Made by a program: the position numbers and the translations under genes. This document shows positions 1 to 6,769 of a stretch of 64,000 nt of DNA, in pieces. This stretch comes from Geobacter argillaceus (GTDB lineage: Bacteria > Desulfobacterota > Desulfuromonadia > Geobacterales > DSM-12255): the NCBI RefSeq assembly GCF_007830735.1, contig NZ_VLLN01000012.1, forward strand, positions 1 to 64,000, read 5' to 3'. The first letter of the stretch is position 1, and each line of letters opens with the position of its first letter. The notes beneath the pieces were generated by a model. The model was given only the letters and a program-made list of their open reading frames with translations. It was not told the origin of the DNA and did not search any database.

Positions 1-269
1 GGTGGCTTCTCCCGCTGTTTCCGCTCAAGTGCAGCTTCGAGGCCATCTTCTACAAAACGCTTCTTCAGGTGTTCAATTGTCCGACTACTCACACCAAGTG
101 CCTCTGCAGTATCAGCAACACTCCAGCCTGGACCATTATCACCGGCATCAGAAAGCAACAAGGCACGGGCGTGGACAAACCGCCTTGCGTGGGTCTTTCC
201 ACGCTTGGTTAAGGCTTCAAGATCTTTACGCTCCTGCTCGGTAAGTGTTACTCGGTATCTTGGCGACAT
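1..269 (-). CDS. IS630-type transposase, N-terminal part (cut by window edge)
   Basis: The gene starts at the ATG whose complement is 267-269, with an AAGGAGG-type ribosome site just upstream (about 275-282). It is open to the window edge, so only about 89 residues are seen. The product begins MSPRYRVTLTEQE and has a helix-turn-helix around residues 50-75 (key stretch GVSSRTIEHLKKRF), as in the N-terminal domain of IS630/Tc1-like transposases. The catalytic DDE domain would lie outside the window, so it cannot be told whether the element is intact. No terminal inverted repeat could be identified with confidence upstream of the start. It marks the edge of the accessory island. Confidence 0.75.
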   Translation of the reverse strand, partial: MSPRYRVTLTEQERKDLEALTKRGKTHARRFVHARALLLSDAGDNGPGWSVADTAEALGVSSRTIEHLKKRFVEDGLEAALERKQREKP

Positions 270-445
270 GGTGGCCTCCTTGAATGAGTTACGCCAGTAT
301 GCCATATACCGCAATTAAACGAAATATTAAATGTTAAGTGGTACTAGGGAGGCAGAAGAGTTTTCCGAAAAACTCGTGACACTCGGATTGGCTCCCCCAT
401 GGCAATAAAACCAAGACATGGTGTCAGTGGCCGCAGTTAATTTTC

Positions 446-663
446 TTACGCCATATTTTTCAGCCTGAAGAAGTCTAGTTCGGCAATTTCCTTAAATTTG
501 TCGTGGACAGGACCATGAAGTTCCCGCAGGTACTTCGCAACCGTTTCGTTGCCGAGGAGACTTTTCAGATACGCCTGCATGGATGTCATGTCGATCATGG
601 CGGTACCGTACTGCTCTTTCAATGAACCGATCTCCCTGGACAGGGCAAGACTAGACTTTCCTC
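446..663 (-). pseudogene. C-terminal remnant of a RepB/ParB-like partition protein
   Basis: About 70 codons read without interruption to a TAA at 446-448. The reading frame is closed by a stop just upstream (about 670) and has no convincing start. The peptide contains SREIGSLKEQYG, an acidic helix with several Met, then YLKSLLGNETVAKYL and LHGPVHDKF. This pattern resembles the C-terminal domain of RepB-like plasmid partition proteins. The N-terminal ParB nuclease and HTH domains are missing. It is best read as debris of an integrated plasmid or island. The assignment rests on pattern memory only. Confidence 0.45.
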
Positions 664-732
664 CTCAAAATAAACGCCTATTTTTCGATCACTGCCGAAA
701 CTTATATTGAGATTAGATAGACTCTAAAGACT

Positions 733-1266
733 TTACTTTTGCACTACATTTTTTGCTTCTTGGATTGAAAAGCCTTTATTTGAGATCAGCCAATCATCGT
801 CACTCGCATATTTTCTTGGTGAGAAGTCGCGATATTGAAAACTATAGGCAGATTCGCCACTATAAAAAATCGGCTCGCGTAGCGCGTCACCAAAAGTGAA
901 CGGATTGAAGCCACGCTCAATTGCTGTCTTTGGATCTAAACCAACAAATAATGCTCCAGCGATAGCTTTATGCATTTCTTCAAGTAAAGTTTCGGTTCGA
1001 GTAATGTATTCTTGAAGTATTACGGGAGGTGGCAGCGAGTAATCGATGTCTACTTGGATCAACAGCCCGATGAGGGTTGATATTTCAGTTCGTATTATAC
1101 GTGTCAGCGAGAAGAGATGCGCCATATCCTTTGCCGTCATCTTATCATCATAGGCGACTATGTTTTCTCGGTAGCAAAAATATGCAATTGCATGCGCGTA
1201 TCCTGGTAATTTGCATAACTCCGATAGCTCCGAGAAAACTACTTTTTCTTCTCTTGCCTGCAGCAC
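733..1266 (-). CDS. N-terminal half of a split SEC-C/nuclease-type gene
   Basis: This 177-codon frame starts at GTG (1266) and ends with an abrupt TAA. No domain is recognised; it is helical, with the motif KYASDDDWLISNKGF near the end. Its last codons, GCA-AAA-AAT-GTA-GTG-CA, lie in the 15-bp sequence 740-754 (read on the minus strand). The same 15 bases occur in the same codon phase at 3443-3457 on the plus strand, at the beginning of the SEC-C frame. Joining them gives an unbroken 715-residue protein. Only the last two residues (QK) and the stop come from foreign sequence. As it stands the protein would be truncated before its nuclease and zinc motifs. The frame is open for nine codons before the GTG, so the true start is uncertain. 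Confidence 0.7.
   Translation of the reverse strand: MLQAREEKVVFSELSELCKLPGYAHAIAYFCYRENIVAYDDKMTAKDMAHLFSLTRIIRTEISTLIGLLIQVDIDYSLPPPVILQEYITRTETLLEEMHKAIAGALFVGLDPKTAIERGFNPFTFGDALREPIFYSGESAYSFQYRDFSPRKYASDDDWLISNKGFSIQEAKNVVQK
740..754 (-). repeat. 15-bp inverted repeat, left copy (AAAAAATGTAGTGCA on minus)
   Basis: The plus strand reads TGCACTACATTTTTT, the exact reverse complement of 3443-3457. The identity stops at both ends of the 15 bases. It lies inside the 3' end of the N-terminal half gene and keeps the same codon phase as the right copy, as expected for an inversion breakpoint. Confidence 0.85.
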
Positions 1267-1314
1267 ATCTACCTCGCATTCGACTTGCGTCGATCAACCA
1301 ATTACACTACGTTA

Positions 1315-1573
1315 CTACCTCGCCGACCCGAAAAAATTCGCAATCGCAATAGCCATCGCCGGTTTACTGACCTGGAAGATCCCCGCCAGCTTGTCCGGAC
1401 TCTTCAAATCTCCCTGAAACTTCTTCAGCAGCTCCATCGGAATCAACAACTCTGAAGCGAAGGCATCCGCCTCCTTCTCCTTCGCCGGCTTCTGGCTTTT
1501 CAGCCATTCTTTCGTCTTGAAGCTGAGTCTGCATGCAATTTTCCAGGACCAGTCCGCTCCAACATTTATTGGA
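1315..1573 (-). pseudogene. ImmA/IrrE-like metallopeptidase remnant
   Basis: The last ~58 codons of this frame contain KEKEADAFASELLIPMELL, then SPDKLAGIFQVSKPAMAIAI. This resembles the segment downstream of the zinc-binding HExxH helix in ImmA/IrrE proteases (ExEAxxFAxxLLMP, then an xVSxxAM helix). No HExxH is present, and the upstream codons do not resemble the family and run into the 3' end of the AbiEii-like gene. It is therefore judged an inactive fragment. It lies in the same direction as, and between, the AbiEii-like gene and the half gene at 733-1266. Confidence 0.5.
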
Positions 1574-2338
1574 TCAACCACCAACGCCATAAATTGAGCG
1601 CAGATCCGCGAGGACCTCGTCAAGACTCCTGCTTCTTAGCCCCAAGTTTTTCAAGTCCACGCTCTGATCACTCTCAATTTCATCAAAAAATTGCCGCAGA
1701 TCTTCCTTGATGGAGGCTGGCAGACCAATTAATTGCCCTGGGTCGACGATCTGATACAGCCTGAACACGTCATTCTTATGTTTCTTTATGTCCTTTTCAT
1801 CAATTGCATCGCCGGCTTCACGCCTTTTCTTCAGATCGAGCCAGGCTCTTGCCTTCAGCGGAATCAGGTAGGCCGGTCCAAGTACAGGCAATCCGTCTGT
1901 CTCCTGTTTCCCGACATGGATAAATGCATAGTAGTCCTTGTCCAACAGGATGGCCGAGAGACTGGATACCTCTTCATCCATCGGAATTGGGGTCAGGTGG
2001 CTGTCGTCACCGATGGTCAAAGCATCCGGCACGCGTGAAAACAATTCCAGCATCACAGGAAATGAGCCGTCTTCAGGGTTTTTGAACCGATAAAACTGTT
2101 TCTGGCCGGTGCTTTTCTCTTGAATCTTGTATTTGCCATTGCCAATAAACTGCCAAAAGGCCTTCACGAAATCACCATCCAGCGCTTCCACGCACAGGAC
2201 GATGTCGAGATCCTTGGTTGCTCGAAACTCCAATCCAACATCTTCCATTACAAGGGAGCAGGCCGTTCCACCAATCAGCACATACCTATCTGCAAATGGC
2301 GCAAAATGTGCTTTGAACCGTTCAATGCCTCTCACCAT
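1574..2338 (-). CDS. AbiEii-like nucleotidyltransferase (putative toxin component)
   Basis: The 254-residue protein has the nucleotidyltransferase signature GGTA at residues 23-26 followed by TKDLDIV at 41-47. D43 and D45 would be the metal-binding acidic pair. This matches the minimal nucleotidyltransferase fold used by AbiEii/AbiGii-type toxins and related proteins. Its ATG overlaps the stop of the upstream winged-helix gene by 7 bases, so the two are translationally coupled, as in type IV toxin-antitoxin pairs. Known AbiEii toxins transfer nucleotides to RNA; the substrate here is unknown. It could also be a nucleotidyltransferase without toxic activity. The family call is good, the toxin role is inferred. 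Confidence 0.65.
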   Translation of the reverse strand: MVRGIERFKAHFAPFADRYVLIGGTACSLVMEDVGLEFRATKDLDIVLCVEALDGDFVKAFWQFIGNGKYKIQEKSTGQKQFYRFKNPEDGSFPVMLELFSRVPDALTIGDDSHLTPIPMDEEVSSLSAILLDKDYYAFIHVGKQETDGLPVLGPAYLIPLKARAWLDLKKRREAGDAIDEKDIKKHKNDVFRLYQIVDPGQLIGLPASIKEDLRQFFDEIESDQSVDLKNLGLRSRSLDEVLADLRSIYGVGG

Positions 2339-3342
2339 AAGACTTGCTCCATCATCTTTTCGAGGGCGGATTGCACCCGCTCATCAACGTTATCCTTCAA
2401 GCTCAGGTAAAGAGAGAAGCGATCAACCACGTCATCTTCTTCCTTAAATAGAAGCGGCGAATAATTCCATATTTCAACTTCATTCGACTGCGGTTCCGCA
2501 GCCGGCAGCTCCACGATAGCGTTAGTGAGCTTCATCGATTTCCAATCGTCCAGGCTCACCGCATATACCGGGGTAGAAGGAGGCGCCAGCAAGGTAAAGT
2601 GCGCCAATGCCGTCAATCCCGCTGGAACCCCGCACCACCTTTGTTCAAGGGGACGAATAAAGGTCCGTTTCTTTACAGGGCTGCGCATGAACTCTCGTGA
2701 TCTTTGCCACAAGTCTTTTTTTCCGTCGCTAAAGCGCAGTACTCTTTCACGTCCCTCTATTAACACTTCAGCGAGACCGAGCGACTCCAATTCGTCAAAG
2801 GCCCGCGTCAACGTCATCACGGTATACCATTTACTCTTATCCAAATTTGGATACAGTTTTGCCAGTCGAGATGGCGTGTAATCCTTTCCAGGGCCGTGCA
2901 GTAGTGCATGCAATACAACCGCTTGAGTGGAAGGACTCAGCTTGCCGGGAGCGGCTGACCGAATTTGCCTGAAATGTTCCCGAAGATCGATGCCGAGCAT
3001 CGGAAGATACATCTGGTTGCCGGGCACCACAAAGGGGACTTTCTGCTCGATCAGCCGCTTGCGGTTGTAGGCAGAGACCGACGAACAAAGGTAGATCAAT
3101 TCTCCATCCCATTTCGCTTGGACCTGTAACATTTGTTTGCGAATGATTGCGGGAGTCTGCTCGTTATTGTCGCGCGCAACCATCAATAGACAGGGGGTGT
3201 TCAGCAGGGAAACTTCATAGAATGTGTAGGAATCTCGTAGAAAGAAAGGGAGGCTGTCAACACCTTCCCATTTTTTCGTTGTAGCGGTTATGTCCAGGTT
3301 TTCTTTCAGGTGGCGTTCAAAATCGCGTAATAGGTTCTTCAT
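2332..3342 (-). CDS. AbiEi-like winged-helix protein (putative antitoxin/repressor)
   Basis: I chose the ATG at 3342, which follows an AAAAGGGG ribosome site by five bases; a GTG lies two codons upstream. The product has about 336 residues. A central region around residues 150-195 (YTPSRLAKLYPNL ... AFDELESLGL) reads like a winged helix-turn-helix, and the C-terminal part is alpha/beta. The position directly before, and overlapping, a nucleotidyltransferase gene fits an AbiEi-type antitoxin that also represses its own promoter. Upstream, 3374-3412 carries TAACA/TGTTA palindromic half-sites. It is more distant from classical AbiEi than the partner is from AbiEii, so the antitoxin role is an inference from context. 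Confidence 0.5.
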   Translation of the reverse strand: MKNLLRDFERHLKENLDITATTKKWEGVDSLPFFLRDSYTFYEVSLLNTPCLLMVARDNNEQTPAIIRKQMLQVQAKWDGELIYLCSSVSAYNRKRLIEQKVPFVVPGNQMYLPMLGIDLREHFRQIRSAAPGKLSPSTQAVVLHALLHGPGKDYTPSRLAKLYPNLDKSKWYTVMTLTRAFDELESLGLAEVLIEGRERVLRFSDGKKDLWQRSREFMRSPVKKRTFIRPLEQRWCGVPAGLTALAHFTLLAPPSTPVYAVSLDDWKSMKLTNAIVELPAAEPQSNEVEIWNYSPLLFKEEDDVVDRFSLYLSLKDNVDERVQSALEKMMEQVLW

Positions 3343-3373
3343 ACGCACCCCTTTTAACAGTTTTTATGCACAT

Positions 3374-3412
3374 TAACATGATTAGTGTTATCGTGTAAAT
3401 AAAATGTTAACA
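3374..3412. promoter_or_regulatory. Palindromic operator-like sites upstream of the AbiEi-like gene
   Basis: TAACA (3374-3378), a 7-base spacer and TGTTA (3386-3390) form one dyad. The perfect 8-base palindrome TGTTAACA lies at 3405-3412. On the minus strand a TTTACA box falls in this region, so binding here would cover a promoter for the AbiEi-like gene. Autoregulation through inverted repeats is known for AbiEi; here it is inferred. Confidence 0.4.
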
Positions 3413-3442
3413 ACAGGGACACTGGAAGAATTGCGCCAAAGT

Positions 3443-3457
3443 AAAAAATGTAGTGCA
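3443..3457 (+). repeat. 15-bp inverted repeat, right copy (AAAAAATGTAGTGCA)
   Basis: Exact inverted copy of 740-754. It covers codons AAA-AAT-GTA-GTG-CA of the SEC-C frame, the same codon positions as in the N-terminal half. The 2.7 kb between the copies would be the invertible segment. Confidence 0.85.
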
Positions 3458-5078
3458 TGCCATCTTGGAACTTCAAAATCGAAAGCTCATGTATACCCTG
3501 AAGGGCATGCGGAAGATCTCACCCGAGGAGTGGACTATCTTGCCAGGGTTCACATTCAGTGTCCAGGAAGTTGCAGATTTCTCGGGTATTGGCAAGCCGA
3601 GCATTGTGACTGTCCTGAACGCATTTACGAAGTCGGAAGGAGAAAAGAATCAATATTTCAGAGCACTGAATGACTTCAATGTCGCAAATGCTACGCCGCT
3701 GTTGCGGTTGGACGACGTTAATTTTGTTTTGTTCCAGGGATACAGTCTTGTCGAAGCACTGTATGAATCGCCATTCTATTGGATGGGTGCCGATAAAACA
3801 TATACGGACACTGCGATGCGGAACAGGGGGAGGTTTACTGAAGAGTTTTGTCGAGACCGATTGGAACTCGTCTTTGGGAAGGAACGGGTTTTTACTAATG
3901 TAGATATCTTTGAATCAAAGGAGAAACTTGGGGAGATCGATGTCCTTGTGATCTTTGGAAATCGGATAATCGTTGTACAAGCAAAATCGAAGCGTTTGAC
4001 GCTGGAAGCTAGGAAGGGAAATGACCTTCAGATCAAGGATGACTTCAAAAAAAGTGTTCAAGACTCGTATGAACAGGGTTTGACCTGTGCTAAATCGCTC
4101 GGAGTGTCTAAGTATAAGCTTGTTGATGCCAACTCCCGAGTCATCACGGTTCCAAAAGGGTTAATGGAAATTTACATCCTCTGTGTGGTTTCTGACCACT
4201 ATCCTGCGCTGAGTTTTCAGACTCGACAATTTCTCAAGTATGAGACTACTGAATCGATACAACCACCTCTTGTCTTGGATATTTTTGCCCTTGATGCAAT
4301 GACTGAAATGTTGTCGTCGCCGCTCCATTTCCTGAGCTATGTGAATCAACGCGCAAATTATACTGATAAGCTTCTTGTCTCACATGAGCTAACTATTCTT
4401 TCGTACCACTTGAAGAACAATCTTTGGCTCAATGACGAACATGACATGGTTATGCTGGGAGATGATATTTCGGCCGATCTGGATGTTGCGATGGCGGTGC
4501 GTCGGGATGGAGTAAATGGGAAGAGTACACCTGATGGAATTTTAACTCGTTTCAAGTCTACAGTACTGGGCTGCATTGTGAATGGAATTGAGTCGATGCC
4601 TGACCCAGGGACTATTGACTTGGGATTCCTGTTGCTGACATTGAGCGAGGAAACCGTTCTTGATGTGAGTCGTGGAATCGACAAACTTGCGCAGCTTGCA
4701 TTTCATGATCATAAACACCATGACCTGACGGTTGGTCTTGAATCCGCAAGCACTGGATTGACTATTCATATAAACGAAGAGCCGGTATCCGTTGCTGGTC
4801 CTCACCTACAAGGGCATTGTGAACGTCGTAAGTATTCACAAAAAGCAACCAGCTGGTTTGGGATATGCATTTCTCCAACTGATAAAGCACTTAGGTTTGG
4901 TCTATGTCTCAAATATGAATGGCGGCAGAATGCTAAAATGGAATTAGTGACGCGGAACATGCCAAAGTCTGGGAATTTTTTGGAATCAATCGGCCACAAA
5001 AAACACAAAGTAGGAAGAAATGATCCCTGCACCTGTGGTAGTGGGATGAAATTCAAAAAGTGTTGCATTGGGAAATAA
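3453..5078 (+). CDS. SEC-C motif protein with PD-(D/E)XK-like nuclease core (C-terminal half of split gene)
   Basis: The frame has no ATG or ribosome site at its beginning; the first usable codon is GTG at 3453 and the frame is open back to 3411. It encodes 541 residues. A nuclease-like core has E161-x-D163 followed by Q176-x-K178 (EIDVLV ... VVQAK), the D...(E/Q)xK pattern of restriction-like nucleases such as NERD. The C-terminus is a SEC-C zinc motif, GRNDPCTCGSGMKFKKCC. The missing N-terminus is the minus-strand frame ending at 754: in-frame joining at the shared 15 bases gives 715 residues, with the catalytic residues at about D337 and Q350-x-K352. In the present orientation any product is probably truncated or unexpressed. 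A role in defence is suggested by the neighbours, not shown. Confidence 0.7.
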   Translation: MHAILELQNRKLMYTLKGMRKISPEEWTILPGFTFSVQEVADFSGIGKPSIVTVLNAFTKSEGEKNQYFRALNDFNVANATPLLRLDDVNFVLFQGYSLVEALYESPFYWMGADKTYTDTAMRNRGRFTEEFCRDRLELVFGKERVFTNVDIFESKEKLGEIDVLVIFGNRIIVVQAKSKRLTLEARKGNDLQIKDDFKKSVQDSYEQGLTCAKSLGVSKYKLVDANSRVITVPKGLMEIYILCVVSDHYPALSFQTRQFLKYETTESIQPPLVLDIFALDAMTEMLSSPLHFLSYVNQRANYTDKLLVSHELTILSYHLKNNLWLNDEHDMVMLGDDISADLDVAMAVRRDGVNGKSTPDGILTRFKSTVLGCIVNGIESMPDPGTIDLGFLLLTLSEETVLDVSRGIDKLAQLAFHDHKHHDLTVGLESASTGLTIHINEEPVSVAGPHLQGHCERRKYSQKATSWFGICISPTDKALRFGLCLKYEWRQNAKMELVTRNMPKSGNFLESIGHKKHKVGRNDPCTCGSGMKFKKCCIGK

Positions 5079-5163
5079 ATATTTTACAGCTTGTTCCTAT
5101 AAAATGATTTTAAAAGCCATTATAACTCACTTTTGATTGTCCCGACAAAGGATGATACCAACC

Positions 5164-5796
5164 ATGCACATAGAGGCGCAACACATCTCACTCGCCACCA
5201 GAACCCACAGTTCTATCTTCAGGGGCTCCTACATTTCTGCCATCTACATTGACATCCTCTACGGCGATAAACAGAAAAAGATCGGCGAAGGCAAGGTTTT
5301 CGAAGTCAGAATGGATCGTATTGTTAACGACGGCGAGTGCTCTTTGTTCGACGTATTCGATGGCCACTCAAGCGATCTGGGCAACCTCTATGAAGAGTTG
5401 TTTGCTGATGATGAACTGATACCTGACGTTGAAGATGAGCTTATGGATTACGGCAATATCGTGCTGATCAAGTCGATTCTCCTCTTGCCGGAGTACCGCG
5501 GGCAGGGGGTGGGCGGGCTTTTGGCGCTGGCGATTGCCGAGCGATTTGACGATCGGGATATTGTGGCGCTGAAGCCTTGGCCGATGACTGCTGATGATCC
5601 AGATAATGTGGCCGGAGCGTGGGAACTGCTGCAGCTGTCACCAGCAGAACAGAAAACCATTGCGGCAAAGCTCCGTAAAAGCTACCAACATGCCGGATTT
5701 AAACCGCTCTTCAAAGGGAGCAGTCATCTCTTCCTCACCCATTTCCGGCATCCGACGGCAACGGAGTTGATTGAATCCTCGGTCGGTTTCAAGTGA
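5164..5796 (+). CDS. GNAT-like acetyltransferase
   Basis: I prefer the ATG at 5164, which follows an AAAGG element at about ten bases; TTG 5137 and ATG 5152 are also in frame. The ~210-residue product has the acetyl-CoA loop pattern LLPEYRGQGVGGLL (R/Q-x-x-G-x-G/A), preceded by a hydrophobic strand. The rest is acidic and not similar to any specific GNAT subfamily I know. It stands 85 bases after the SEC-C gene and is followed by two small genes in the same direction. The substrate is unknown. Confidence 0.6.
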   Translation: MHIEAQHISLATRTHSSIFRGSYISAIYIDILYGDKQKKIGEGKVFEVRMDRIVNDGECSLFDVFDGHSSDLGNLYEELFADDELIPDVEDELMDYGNIVLIKSILLLPEYRGQGVGGLLALAIAERFDDRDIVALKPWPMTADDPDNVAGAWELLQLSPAEQKTIAAKLRKSYQHAGFKPLFKGSSHLFLTHFRHPTATELIESSVGFK

Positions 5797-5847
5797 AGGT
5801 TGGCGCCGGATTCGCGCATCAACGGAAATGACATCTGTGGGTGGCAT

Positions 5848-6177
5848 ATGAAGGTCAACGGTACATACGAAATCATCGAAATGTCCGAATGGGACAAGGA
5901 AGATATCGACCTTGTCGAACCAGGCTACATCCGTATCAAAGGGAATAGGGGAGAGCTGCACTTCATCTGTGTGGATGGAGATATGGACATCCGCAGGGAC
6001 AAGTCGGGCAGCTACAGATTTACCTGGGATGGCAGCGACGAATGCGATCCGGCCAGCGGTTTCGGCGAATTTACCTGTGACGGCGACACATTGACCGGCA
6101 GAATCTATATCCACAATGGAGACGATAGTTCGTTTATGGCAAAGAAAATCTCTGGAAATGAGCCATTTCCCCTATGA
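5848..6177 (+). CDS. Small acidic protein of unknown function
   Basis: The frame opens at TTG 5800. ATG 5848, preceded by GGGTGG, gives a ~109-residue protein beginning MKVNGTYEIIEMSEWDK, which I take as the better start. Strands alternate with acidic turns (VDGDMDIRRD, FTWDGSDECDP), suggesting a small beta barrel. I do not recognise a named family. Its TGA overlaps the start of the next gene by four bases (ATGA), so the two are co-translated. Confidence 0.6.
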   Translation: MKVNGTYEIIEMSEWDKEDIDLVEPGYIRIKGNRGELHFICVDGDMDIRRDKSGSYRFTWDGSDECDPASGFGEFTCDGDTLTGRIYIHNGDDSSFMAKKISGNEPFPL

Positions 6178-6755
6178 CTGCAAGAAAATCAACCAAACCG
6201 ACAACTGCTACCAAACCGCTCAGGAAGAAACCGTCCTGGAGCGATGTCAAGTCAGCCATTGCCGATTTTGAGCGTTCTGTGCTAATCGGTCTCATCTCGG
6301 ACCTGTATGCCTACAGCACCCCGAACAAAAACTTCCTGCATGCCCGCTTTTCGCTCGGCAGCGACTCACTCAAGCCGTACAAAAAGATCATAGAAGATGC
6401 TCTCTTCCCGGATGTCATGTCCAATGACGATGTCGAAATTGCCACTGCGAAGAAAGCGATATCCGACTATGGCAAAGCGGTGGGTGATCCGAAAGGGATG
6501 CTGGAACTGATGGTGCACTTTGTCGAGTGCGGGGCCAGTTTTTCTCTCGATGTCGGGTATGACGACGAACATTTTTTTGCATCACTGGAGCGGATGTATG
6601 AAAAGGCCGTCAAATTGTTGCTCACCCTTGATGAGGCGATCATTGATGACTATTACGACCGGTTCGAGGACCTGGTGATTTCTACACAAGATATCGGCTG
6701 GGGTTTTCACGATACCTTGGGCGATATTTTCTATGAGGCATTCCCGGAGGAATGA
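6174..6755 (+). CDS. DUF6155-like protein
   Basis: The 193-residue protein has a basic, Lys/Thr-rich N-terminus (about 25 residues) followed by a helical domain with ISDLYAYSTPNKNFLHARF and MLELMVHFVECGASFS. This arrangement is typical of DUF6155-family proteins of unknown function. It starts within the stop codon of the preceding gene (ATGA overlap). It faces the helicase gene convergently with a 14-base gap and no obvious terminator. Confidence 0.55.
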   Translation: MTARKSTKPTTATKPLRKKPSWSDVKSAIADFERSVLIGLISDLYAYSTPNKNFLHARFSLGSDSLKPYKKIIEDALFPDVMSNDDVEIATAKKAISDYGKAVGDPKGMLELMVHFVECGASFSLDVGYDDEHFFASLERMYEKAVKLLLTLDEAIIDDYYDRFEDLVISTQDIGWGFHDTLGDIFYEAFPEE

Positions 6756-6769
6756 GAAAACTGACACCT

